Assembly (NCBI GenBank): GCA_949825065.1
Contig: OX463854.1
Location: 13,677,112-13,741,111, forward strand
DNA from: Odontocerum albicorne
Lineage: Eukaryota; Arthropoda; Insecta; Trichoptera; Odontoceridae
Length of the DNA: 64,000 bases
Direction: 5' to 3'
The notes below the pieces were generated by a model, which saw only the letters and a list, made by a program, of their open reading frames with translations, made no database searches and had not been told where the DNA came from. The translations under genes were made by a program, and so were the position numbers. Position 1 is the first letter of the stretch. Each line of letters starts with the position of its first letter. Shown piece after piece: positions 1-11,209 of the stretch.

Positions 1-2089
1 TCGAAGCCTACTTTACTCTGGAATTGGCCGAGATAAGGAAAAATATTTGGTATTCAAATTCGAAATAACATCTCGAGGCTTTCTCAATTTTCCTTAAATT
101 TTGAAAAACAAAAAAAATTAAACCCCTTCAACGAATTTGTAAGATAACTAAGAGGAAGTTGAAGTTTAACAAGTTTTATTGCCTTTTTTATCCTTTGCGA
201 AGTCAGAGGTTATCGACATTTTAAGGTCCTTTCAAGTTCATAATTTATTTGTATATTTTGGAAATTTTCGACCTATTTGAAATTCTTTTCAATTTACTTT
301 ATCTTGTATATTTTTTAGATAATGGATTCCTGAAGGAAGAGTCTGGAGGATAAACATTTGAACGATTGGGTTTAATGTAAAAATACCCATAAATATTTTG
401 GGTGCTTCAATGAATACCATCATACTTTTTGCTGCGAGTTGTCAAACTAGCAGTTTCAACCTCGTTGGATTATTTAAAAGAGGTTATGTGTCAATATTGA
501 GAGAGTAAGTTAGCTTTCTCAGAACAGGAAATGAGCGAAATGAGATAGTCCGTTTTTTTTGTAGAAATAAAAAAAAATTAATAAAAGTTATGTGTTCGTG
601 TATAATAAAACAACATTTCCATAGTCTATGGAGCTTCGAATATAAGAAAAAATAAATTACTAAATTTGGTGAAAACTTTATCCATCAAGAAATTTAATTA
701 ATAATGATGAAGATTCTTTAAATGTAAAATAGCGTAAGATTGTAATTTATCTAACTTAATGATTATCTTACTCTGCGTATTAATTATGAGGAACAAACTT
801 CCGTATTCAGAACGGGGCTATTATACTATACAGAGCTCAAATTATATTATGGGATTAAAATCTCTGTACTAATTTTGTTTTTCTTTATATTTTCGTTAAA
901 TCAAGATGGATATTATTTTGTTTATTCAAAATACACCATTTTTAATTGAAGATAACTTTCTCTCATTCCAATGCTTTGAGATTAACGCATAAAAATTGAT
1001 TTGACTGTTTTTTTTAAACATTTTTAGATTGACCATAATTTTTTTCTTACCAATACAGCCTCATGGTGACCTTCCACAGCGTAGAGATGTGCACTTGTTT
1101 TGCGAATGGGGTACAGTCAATGAATTCTTGTACATTTGTTAGACCCCCTGATAAATGGCAAACGCTACCCTTCATATTAGAGGTTTTGAGTAGGGTCAAT
1201 GACCCAAATCATTAGAAATAAAATAGAAACAGTAAAGAATTAGCATCGATGGGAATCGAGATAAGATGGCTCCTTAATTGTGAAATAGTGGTGAAAAGAA
1301 TGAAAATCTACTTTCAGGAGGACAGCAATGATATGAGAGCGGAGTTGGTATCACGGTAGATACACGTAAAAGGAATGCTGAAATTGGCTTCAGAAAAACT
1401 TTCGATGAAGTTGTTACATAATGAATAAAAGCTAGACTATTAAATGCCTTTTAAGTATATAAGCGAACAATACGAGTATGTCAACTATTCAAACAATTCG
1501 ATTTACTAAACAAGTGGAATAAAGTAATTCATTGCTTATTAGTCCATGTAGAGAAGAATTTATTGGGTAACACGAATGCTCCAGTTTAATGTTTTTTTTT
1601 CATTTCTTTAAGGATGAGACAGCTTTAATTACTCGTTAGTCTATCAAGTGAAGAGTTTCTTGGAAAACTATAATAGCAAACTGAAATCTTCTGTCGGTAA
1701 ACTAGTAAACACGTTGAAACAAATGACCATATGGTCCATTTAAAATCATTGACAGGCTTTAAAAAGAAGGTTGTGTCAAGTACTAGATTTCTGCAGAAGA
1801 ATGTATGCAAGGAAACCTGGAATTCAAGTATGGAATAACTAAGAACCAATTATTTAAAATATTGATTGATACATGACAATGAGTATTTTTGTGAAATGTG
1901 CGAAGTCTTTACAGAGCTGATTATATCTTAGCATAGCCTTGTCATTGTTAAGATTCTCGTTAGCAAAAGCAGAACTCGTGTAATCTTAAAAACCTGTGAT
2001 CTCCTCAGCATATTTGCTGAATCTGAGCAGTCCTGAAGTTCTGTATGGATGACTTGAATGACTTTCTAGATGTTACGTACTGCTGGCAG
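1..2089. other. No gene seen
   Basis: AT-rich sequence with frequent stops on both strands. I see no recognisable protein, RNA gene or transposon end. One copy of the recurrent TACGAGTA motif lies at 1471. Confidence 0.5.
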
Positions 2090-2440
2090 GTTATTAAAGA
2101 TATCATCATCACATCTACTATATGAACAATTGCTGTAAAAATGCGTACACAGAGAAGAATACATAGGATGACAATTTATGACAGAATGCGGAATGAAGTG
2201 ATAAATGAAATAAATAATACGATTGGTACTTCAAAAGCGATACGGTTATGATATGATTGACACGTGTGCCTTTAACAGTTGAATCTGTCAAATAGCAAAT
2301 AGAAGAGAAATATGATTTTGGCTATAACGTGAGAACAGTGATAGAAATAAAGCAAGAATGATAAAGTGATCATAAATCTGGATGAACTCAGATGTTTGAG
2401 TTATGATCGTGAGTGAAAACGAGCTTAACGCTCACGTATG
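2090..2440 (+). pseudogene. LINE C-terminal remnant
   Basis: The stretch around 2133-2205 matches, by eye, sequences at 31740-31800 and 63895-63960. All share a core like AGAAGAATACATRGGATGAC followed by TTTATGACAGAATG. Translation gives short runs such as RRIHRMTIYDRMRNEV, typical of the region after the reverse transcriptase in insect LINEs. No long frame survives. Family assignment within LINEs is not possible from this piece. Confidence 0.4.
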
Positions 2441-2957
2441 GTAAGTTTTAACTCCACCATCGGCCGAACAGCATTAGGCGCACATCTCCACAAATAGAGA
2501 AACTAATAATATACAAGCTCTGTATATGAGAGCTGCAACGCTTTAAAAATGTTGACACTTTATGCTTTATAAACATGATACGAACCCCAAAAGTTATTTT
2601 ACCATAGGAATAATATTTTGACTATATTTACGAATGCACCCGTAGAGTTAAAAAAATAAATTATCTCGGTTTATCCCAGAATGGGCATGGTTTTAAAATA
2701 TGCAGGTATATCACGAACGTATAACGAACGTACACGAACTAATAATTATAGTTTTTTTTTCAATTTAAAGGAATGATTAATTTTCAATAAAAAGCATATT
2801 GCATTATTTTTGTGTTTATTTGATTTTTTTTTGTACTTTAAGTGCTTTGTGTTCTGTATTTAAATTAAATTTGAATAAAAACACATAGTTAACTATCACA
2901 ATAGTGTACTTTTAAATTGAATTAGGATGGGTCAATACAATACTAAAGGTCAATACA

Positions 2958-5900
2958 TTAAACAAATATTTGCGATTCATTTTTTATAATTGTACTAAAC
3001 TGAATTAATATCAAAAGATATGTACATGTTGATGCCGCTATCTGTAAAAAAACATAGTAAATTATTTTAAAAATAAATTCAAAGTTTAATTTATATTTCT
3101 CTAATTAGATTTTTTCAGAATATCTCAATCCTCGTATCTCAGGATAAAACAATGTCGGTTTGTTTAAAGGCAGCCGCCTTATCAACTAGGCAACGCAAGT
3201 CGTCTACTTCTAAATACACTTAAAAATTCAAGTCGAAACTTTTAATGGAATTTATATATTTATTTAATTAACGACCCAAAAGTGTATTTTAAAAATGTAC
3301 ACGTGTATGACAAGTTATACGAGTACTTAAAATTATTGACAAAAAAAAACAAAACTTTTTCTTAAACTAACTAATTTCTTCACAAATAGATAAAAATCAA
3401 AAAATATTTTCCACAATACACCAATTCAATAAATCAAAGTTTCTGATCTTTGATTTTTACATCTATCGATTATTTGATGATTGATAAAATGGCACTTATT
3501 ACCCAATTTAAAGTTAAAGTAATTGCAAAACATTTCAATATCGTTTTTTAATGTTTTTGTTGGGAAAAAATCATGGTTAATTATTTTTAAATGGGCAATC
3601 CACCCAAACTAGGATGCTTTGTGCCACCAAAATGACATAATTTTAATAGAATAAAAAATAATAACTAATACAAATACTTACAGTGCTAAGAAATTTTAAA
3701 TCTATAAGGTACATCCCAAATACTTTTATTTCAATGTTTTCGTGAAGAAGTTTCAAATATCCAAAGATTACCTTAAATAAATGTTTTTTTGATAAATATA
3801 AAATAAGTTATGTATTGTTTTTTTTTCTATTTACATAAAGTGTACTCGTATTATTATCTACTGAAAAACAGGTAAGAAAATATGATGAGTTCCTATAAAA
3901 AAAGGCCATATATTTTAGTAAACACATGCATGGTCTCTAGTCTCGATTTCTGCAATTGAGTGTATATTGTGATACATAAGATAAGGTCTGCTTGCTAGCT
4001 TACAAATAGTCTTCAACGCAGCTGCAAATTTAATTTTTAATGCCGGCAATTTATTCCCAATAATTACCCTTTTGAGTTGCGGGGTGGCTGTCGGTAGAAC
4101 GGGTTGACATTTTCACTGGAGCTTTGGAGATGAAATGATTTATTTTTGTTTCGCGGAGGCACTATCTATTTTTCTTCACTAAATAGTGTTATTGTTAAAG
4201 CAGGTAGAAGTTATTTGGTGTAATGGGCAGATAATTTTTTAAGTTATTTTTTTTTTCATTTCAAAGAATGAAGTAAATAACTCTATAATGAGAGAAAAAT
4301 CAAAACCTGCAATAAGGATTTTATTCACATACCATAAATTGTTTATAAAAAAAATACTGTTTTGAAGAAGCTTCACTGGTTGAGGTGTCCTGAATGGTAA
4401 AATATTAAAGGTCAGGTGTCCTGAGTGGCAATTTAAAAAAAGTATTTAGACATGTGTATGTTAATAAAGTCAAATTAAACGAGAAAAAAAATATTTAGAC
4501 ATGCATATGTTAATAAAGTCATATCAGACGAGACAAATTACTATGGAATTGGGTTTCGAGATGTGTCCACCATAAGACGTGTAACATTAAGATTGTCTAG
4601 CGAATCAGAGTAAAATACATGTAGTTAAAACACGCTGAGGATGCAGACTAGGTTTCCCCTTTCAGAATTTTAAAGTGCTTGACTCTTTATAATGAAAAAG
4701 ACATCGGCATATCACACTTTTTGTGAAATATTATAAATCAATATTTAAAATTGTCCTTAAAAATACAAAAGGTCTCAGAAAGTAAATAAAGAACCATTCT
4801 CTGCTAAGTATTTACTCGTAAGAAGTTTAAAATATAAGTTTTTTTCAGCTACTTAAATAAACTTTCAACAATTCACGGATATTTTAAGGTCATGGATTAA
4901 AATGACGTGTAGAACGAATTTCGACAAAATAAAGTGAATCAAGACGGTGATGAGTTGGAAACAATAATCATATACATGCTATCACACCGTGTCCCTTGCG
5001 GGATAGGCAAAGAGAATAGATCTCCAAACTGTTGTATACAAGCACACAACTTTCACCTCTTCCACATTAATTCATCTCGTTACGTACCATCTTCTATTAA
5101 TCATACTTCTCACTTTACCTTCTTTCAAAATCTGACCCATTTGGTCTAGTCCCATTTCTAGTTTTTCTGTAGCTACCTCTTCCACGCATACCTTGAATTT
5201 CTGACTTGTACACTCGCTTAGCCATTCTTTCGTTTTTCATTATTTCAGACTGAACATATTTAGTAATTAAGATTTTGAAAGAATGTTATGCAAAAAGTCA
5301 CAACAACCGAATAAGTCGTATGAGTAGATATATAAAATAAGAGAAATGAAAGCCTTCTCAGTCTACCTAAATCAAGGATCACCGTGATTTTTCTATCTTA
5401 TGTTGAAAAATATAGTAGAAACATTAAAAAATATAGTAGAAACAATAAAAAATACAAAAGAAACAGTAAAAAAATATATTAGAAACAACATAGTAGAAAC
5501 AATATAGTAGAAACAACATAGTAGAAACAATATAGTAGAAACAAAAATAGAAAAATAAAGTATTCAAATACCGTTTTTCGTGACTGTAGATGGCTTTCTG
5601 GAAAGTCAAATCTTCTTATATAAATTGATAATTCCTTTCCCTGAAAGATCTTTTATGAACAAAAAAGTATCGTCGTTTAAAAAAACATTTTTCGAAACTC
5701 TGATGTTTAAATTTTAAATATATTTTCGTTGATTCATAGATAAAACAAAAAATCTAAATTATAAGAATAATTCCGATTGTGGTTAGCCTATTTTAGTTCC
5801 TCTAAAAATATTAAAAGGTATAGATCATTCAGCCAGAATAGTCATTTTGCATTAGTGTGAGGAACACTCTCTGTATTACGCAACTTATGTAGTAGTATTG

Positions 5901-8900
5901 GTTTTAGAATGGTACCGATTGGAACGCGCAGAGCGCCCGATTTTATTGTTGTTGAAATACTCGGTGATTAGAAAAACACTACCACGTCGAAATTAAGAGT
6001 GCGATTTTTGTCTAATGTAATGTATTATTCAATTTTTTTCGAAAGCTTAGAATGTACTTTGTTATAACTTAAAGTTTCCTAGAATTAAGTATCACCTCAT
6101 CCACTGTTATTTTAAAACTGCATTATTCGCCATTGTAATTATGATACATTAATATGATCAATAATCTTACATTTATTTTATTTTTATGTGCAATCTGATT
6201 AAAACTGACGAACATTTTTACTTTATAATACTTGTATTTATATTTATTTTTAATCTTTGAAAAAATCTATTATTGTTATTTAATGTTTCCTAGAATATGC
6301 CATGCCTAAACAATTAATATGTAAAATAAACTTTCATTTTATTTTTATGATTATTAAAATTTAAGCTTACAACATTTAAAATTTACAAAACGTGTGTGTT
6401 CATTTCAATGTTTGAATACAAAATATTTTTTTATTATTTTTTTGCTTTTTCACTTAATTAAAAAAATAAAGTGACAAGTTTTTGCAAACGCACTGTTACT
6501 CACACTATCGCAAAATGACTCTTCTAGCTGAACGATCTATACATTTATAAATATTGTTATTTTCTTGTTATCAAACTTTTGTTTATTTTGTACAACATTA
6601 AATAGTACTATTTTATATAATTAAGGATTTAAAAAAATTTAATCTTCAGTCGCAATGTAGCATTTTACTTTTAATTTTATGAAAATAAAAAAATTTAATT
6701 GTCTTTTTATATTTTGATAATCTGAAATAGAAACTTTTGTTAGAATAGAAAAAATATTTTTTTTTCAACATTCCAAATACCTACTCGAAAAATAGATACT
6801 AAATGTCACAAAGTTAAAATTGCTTTTTCGGAAAGTGAACGAAATTTCTCTTAAGAATAGGAATTTTGCATTATGACAATTTGACAAAAGTTATATTTTG
6901 ATTAAATATGTGTATACTTTGTTTGAACTTTATATTATTATAATAGTTAAATAGAAACCGCGCACGTTGAAAATCTGAAAACATTCTATGAATTATTTAA
7001 AGACTATGAAAAATATCTTACGTGGGACTTGTAAGTCTTTTGATCTTACCTTTCAAAGCGTATCTTCAACTGTAAGATTGAAGCACGAAGATAATTCAAA
7101 AGACTTATATAGTAATAAGGTACGATGTCAATTCAAATTCTGTTCAAGTTTGAAAATGAATACCGACGACCAACATTAGTATTCCCTTCCAAGAATTGAT
7201 TAATTTAACGTTATTTTTGGGCCTAGTTAAAATCAGTCACTAAATTAAAAGGTAAATTTAACTCTATTATTTTCTTTATCTAGGCCACCTAGGGGATCTC
7301 CATACTATGAAATAACATTGACGATATTATATCTTCGTGGGACGCTCTGTTGACCTCGCGCAATCCACCTGGGAACGAGTACAGCTGAAACTCGTCAACA
7401 ATGTGATTCATGGTCTGTAGGACACCGCACTTACAAAGGACAGACTCTAGAAACCCCTATATACGAGTATATAAAAAAAGTAAGCTCAGCAACCATGGCC
7501 ATCCCTGAGACAACTAAGCCTTCGTTGAATCTTCCATGTGTGAGCCATTTCTCACATTCTGAAGCTGCCCGCCATCGTTATTTTATAGATTATTAATATT
7601 TCAGACCCCTAAACTTAAATTTAAAAAAGGCTGTAATTGGCTGAAGTTGCCTATTTTTAGATAACAAAAATATATTTATAAAAAATACCTATACTCCTAA
7701 TTGATTTTTAGCTAAACTAGTATATGTTAGATGCCAGTTCTTAGAAGATGGCTGTTTTTATAAACTATTATAGATGCCAGTTCTTAGAAGATGACTGTTT
7801 ATATAAACTATTATAGATGCCAGTTCTTAGAAGATGACTGTTTTTATAAACTATTATAGATGCAAGTTCTTAGAAGATGGCTGTTTTTATAAAACCGGCA
7901 GAGGTACTTAAAACCTGCCTGGGGTTTTTTCGCTAGGATAATTAAACATTTTAATCTGCATCATTATGAGAAATTAAGAATTCGATGGCGAAATTTGTAT
8001 GGGTAATTCATTATTGTTATTAAGGTTTAAATTTAGAATTAAGGCCATACTTTTATTAAATTTTATGTACAATAGTTGCACTTTTTACTTTCACACACAT
8101 GCAATCAAAAACTAATTTTATTTATATTCGAAAAGCACTACTCTAGTTTAATGATTATTTTTAATAATATTATTGATCACATCACATTATTTATAAAATA
8201 AATATTTACGTTTGTTTTTTAGTAAACTACTTACCGCTTTTTGTAAATTACGAGTCATAAAAAATATAGCTAAAATTTCCGCCAGATAAGCTATCCCAAA
8301 TGCCAATAATCCTAAACATTCTTTTAAAATATAATCTCTGGTGAAGAATCCATTAACAACAAAATAAATATGATTTGATATCGCAAAAAAATAACAGTGA
8401 ATCTTTATCAAGTTTTCAAATTCAAAAATACAACCAAACATTCGCATTTCTTTGCATATGAATTGATGAATTTTGAGGAAACTTTGTAGTTTCTGAATCA
8501 TTATTTTTTTATATATATTCCAAGCCTTTTGCGACAAGTGTTGTGCTATTTTTGTTTCTTGTTTGATCGATTTATTTAGAGCTTCAAATTGATATTTTAT
8601 CAAAAAAAGAATGCAAAACTGTAAACAAGTGGCGGAACTATTGATTAATATAAATATATAGTAAAATATTAAATATATCCATCTATTCAGTGACCATTTA
8701 TGACCAAAAATGCTACAATCTGCTACAATATAAACGACACTTAAAAAAATAGAGCAGCAAATATATAATCGCGTAAATTTACGACAATTCTTGTAATTAA
8801 ATTTGATCCCTTGATTTTGCATTAATTTTTGCACTTTACATAAAAGATAGAAAAAAGTAGCGAATTGATTTTGTGTCAATGATTTTGAAATCAATACACA

Positions 8901-9179
8901 TACACCTGAGCAGAAGATTATTTGAATTTGTGAAGCATCGACTATGTAATAAGCCGTTTTTGTTTTGATTGATTGCAACCATTTAATAATTATGTATTGG
9001 TAACAGATTGTTACAAATAAAACTCCTATAAAAACTTTTATAGAACGATATTTTATAGGAAATACTTTAAAATTATTATTAACTTTGTACAAGCGAAAAG
9101 GAGGCAGCCTAAAAAAATTACAATATAAGTAAAACGGTAAAATAATTTCTATCAATTGATTTGTTTTACCCATATTCAA
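2958..9179 (-). CDS. Gustatory receptor A, four-exon gene (7tm_7 family)
   Basis: Insect gustatory receptors are seven-helix membrane proteins that form ligand-gated cation channels in chemosensory neurons. I assemble four exons: 8210-9179, 3835-3860, 3682-3771 and 2958-3041, total 389 codons plus stop, a usual length. Exon 1 encodes about 323 residues with hydrophobic segments near 49-68, 78-97, 138-154, 168-194, 260-278 and 290-308, and the block NLIKIH shared with receptor B. Exon 3 begins VIFGYLKLLHENIEI after TTTAAG and ends LKFLST before GTAAGT. Exon 4 follows TTTTTTTACAG and contains TYLLILIQF, the family signature, then a short tail and TAA. Exon 3 and 4 borders are phase 0, as in receptor B. 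Exon 2 is only 26 nt (LDNNTSTLY with the split codon) and is the weakest part; its donor AAAC/GTAAAT at 8210 is poor. The start at 9179 may be two codons early (MNM). No stop interrupts the model. Confidence 0.85.
3042..3681 (-). other. Intron 3 of receptor A, with a SINE-head fragment
   Basis: This 640-nt intron is similar in length to the 624-nt intron 3 of receptor B. Near 3140-3205 on the minus strand it contains a decayed tRNA-like head (CTAGTTGATAAGGCGGCTGC) resembling the SINE family described at 58257. At 3590-3660 it holds the start of the dispersed repeat also found at 26485, 27646 and 47219. Confidence 0.55.
5050..5262 (-). pseudogene. LINE C-terminal fragment
   Basis: Reading the minus strand gives KNERMAKRVYKSEIQGMRGR followed by GSYRKTRNG. 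This is the basic C-terminal region seen downstream of the reverse transcriptase in insect non-LTR elements (pattern R-K-hydrophobic then GRRGRGRP). A neighbouring frame stays open for a further stretch (VEEVATEKLEMGLDQM), so at least one frameshift has occurred. It lies inside intron 1 of receptor A in the same orientation. Confidence 0.5.
5404..5550. repeat. Minisatellite, unit about 15 bp
   Basis: Irregular tandem copies of AATATAGTAGAAACA with A/T-rich spacers, about nine units. The minus-strand open frame across it is a by-product of the repeat. Confidence 0.8.
6830..7180 (+). repeat. Dispersed repeat family C, copy 1
   Basis: This stretch and 14820-15085 are diverged copies in the same orientation. 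Shared landmarks in order are a purine-rich start (GAAAGTGAACG / GAGAGTGAAAG), AGGAATTTTG, CGCACGTTG with AAATCTGAAA, then GAATT.TTTAAA and AAGCACGA. It is of unknown class; I recognise no coding capacity. Confidence 0.5.
7273..7560 (-). pseudogene. LINE C-terminal zinc-knuckle fragment
   Basis: One minus-strand frame reads ESVLCKCGVLQTMNHIVDEF and then QLYSFPGGLREVNRASHEDI. This is the C-terminal CxCGxxxQTxxHIxxxC block and following FPGG segment common in Jockey/R1-like LINE open reading frames. Upstream, separated by a decayed stretch, a second frame gives ECEKWLTHGRFNEGLVVSGM. Frameshifts and stops show it is dead. A TACTCGTA motif interrupts it at 7462. Confidence 0.6.
7729..7898. repeat. 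Tandem array, 4 x 43 bp
   Basis: Four copies beginning AGATGCCAGTTCTTAGAAGA at 7729, 7772, 7815 and 7858, spaced exactly 43 bp, with a few substitutions. It lies in intron 1 of receptor A. Confidence 0.9.
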
Positions 9180-11209
9180 ATCTTACAATTGAGAGTTTTA
9201 AAAATTAAAGATGTTACGACCACTTTGTCACGAATGTACAAAACTGAATTGACTCGTAAATAATGATTTTTTATGCAACAAAAATAATTAATTAAATTAT
9301 ATTGATTTTCATCATGATTAATGATAGTTGAGAGTGTTTATGATAAATGAATCGTTCAATACAAATTTGTAATTAACGTTTTTTAACTTTTATAAAAAAA
9401 AAACAACAAACTAAAATGTAGTTCGTCTTAATTCATATTCAAAAAAGATTACTTAAATTTAACTTATCACAAAATCTGTTTATTAATTTTGATCTATCCA
9501 CTTTTATTAAAGATATATAATGCAAGTGATGTTTTATGGGAATGAACGTTTTTATATTTATTATAAGTGTTTTTTTTTATTTTTACACATTAAATATTAA
9601 ATATTCGAAACGTATTTTTATGGGATAAATTAAGTGAGATACAACACATGTTTCGTGAAAATATTAAATAACCTGATAGATGTCTGAGTATTCTTTCTTA
9701 ATACCTTAAAAGAGTTTTGTCATAAATGTGTTCATTTGTTTTAGCTATTTACCTCTAAAACCATATTCCTTTCAGTATGTGAAATAGTGTCGCATAGTTT
9801 ATTATAAATAACGAAGCCTTTTGTTAGACCTAAAAATACCACACACGTATTTATGGTATGTAAATATGTTGCTTAAAGCATCAAAAAAAGGTATCCTTAT
9901 TTTTACGTTATCTTGACTGGTGCGGAAAAAGAGACTCACGTAGGTATATCATATACTATCGTAGAGTCAGCTGCAATATCACGACTTTATTTTGTTTTTG
10001 GTAAATCGTCCAGATTGGAAGATAATTTCTTATTTTTTTCATCTTCTATTATTGTGTAATGGTATTATTCGTCTTTGTTTAAAAGAAAAAGGATCCTGAA
10101 ACTAACCATTTTAAATGCGCAAGTGGTTTTGTAGTTTCTTATTAAGTATTTAAGAGTAACGTTACTATTGTCATCAGACAAAATTCTGCATTATTTGTTT
10201 TTTTGCAATTTTCAATGAATGGTGTTGTTCTTTTTGTTTCGCAAAGTCAGCACCAATATTTACCGTTGGCAAATGAACATCAAAAAAGTTTAATCAATTA
10301 ATATTTTATAAATCAATATTCATTTGATTTTTTGTGGGTATGTCTAGGTTTTACTTATAAATTGTTAACAGAATTCCAGCATTAGTTTTTTTCCCCAATC
10401 GCTTCTAGTGAATCTCAATAAAAATTCCTCTAATTAGCAGGTGACAGTTCAAAAAGAAATAAAATACCATAGTTTTATTCCCTCGTCTTCAAAAATGTTT
10501 AAATGTAATCGATAATTATGATGGGTAAAATAAATAATAGAAAAATAAATAGAATAATTGATCTCTTTGATATTTTTACATTCACCGTTACTGGAAAGTA
10601 TTAGAAAATATTTTATCTCCTTCAACTTTGAATAAAACTAAAAAAAATAAATCAAATGAATTATTTATACGAGTAGTACCACAAAAAGCTTCGTCTTGTA
10701 ATGAATATTATCGAACTACCCAAAAGTTCTAAACATTGATAGAAAAAAATTAATGGTAAATTTTTTTAAAGAAAACAATATTTTCTGAATTCAATCTTAA
10801 GCCAATCGGATACGCAAGCCAATGTGCTTAGATAATTCTGAAGCACAAATAATTATAAATTCAGTCAGTATCGCATCAAGTAAAACATTGAAATATTTCA
10901 TGTTTATACCTCAACAATATGACTTTGAAGTACTAATATTGTGACTTATTAAGTGTGGTGTAATTTTTCAGTAGATCAATTACATTTCTTGTTATTTTTC
11001 AACGTAAACTATTAGCTTGATACAGGAAAAAAAAAATGTCGAAATATAATATGACAATGAAATCTCATCAATTTTAATTTATTATATTTAGTCAAACACT
11101 TTTTATTTGACTTTATATATAAAATATGTATAAGGCGGAACCAACAGCGTTTGACTAAACAATTTACAATGTCTTTAAACATTCACAGTGTTAATGCCTT
11201 AACTATAAA
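9180..11209. other. Upstream region of receptor A; no gene seen
   Basis: About 2 kb of AT-rich DNA with no recognisable coding segment or element. Promoter elements of receptor A would be expected close to 9180 but I cannot single any out. Confidence 0.4.

Larger units (their letters stand above)
3861..8209 (-). other. Intron 1 of receptor A (4.3 kb), filled with repeats
   Basis: The corresponding intron in receptor B is 84 nt, so this one has expanded. It contains a two-copy repeat near 4440-4540 (AGACATG..TATGTTAATAAAGTCA), a LINE fragment at 5050-5260, an AT-rich minisatellite at 5404-5550, a dispersed repeat at 6830-7180, a LINE C-terminus at 7273-7560 and a 43-bp array at 7729-7898. A second candidate donor (GCG/GTAAGT, 8234) lies upstream, but no matching phase-0 exon was found for it. 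Confidence 0.55.

Noticed and set aside
5424..5609. 61-codon hydrophobic minus-strand frame
   Set aside because: It is the reverse reading of the AATATAGTAGAAACA minisatellite.
7695..7770. Minus-strand LTYTSLAKNQL as the last exon of receptor A
   Set aside because: The spacing between TY and QL is six, not five, residues, and it overlaps a 43-bp array. The exon at 2958-3041 fits the motif, phase and length far better.
8229..8237. GCG/GTAAGT at 8234 as the exon 1 donor of receptor A
   Set aside because: It looks good in isolation but leaves phase 0, and exon 2 at 3835 would then start with a stop; reading on to 8210 restores the frame and aligns SSLLKNK with QTLLNKC of receptor B. Kept as a possible alternative site.
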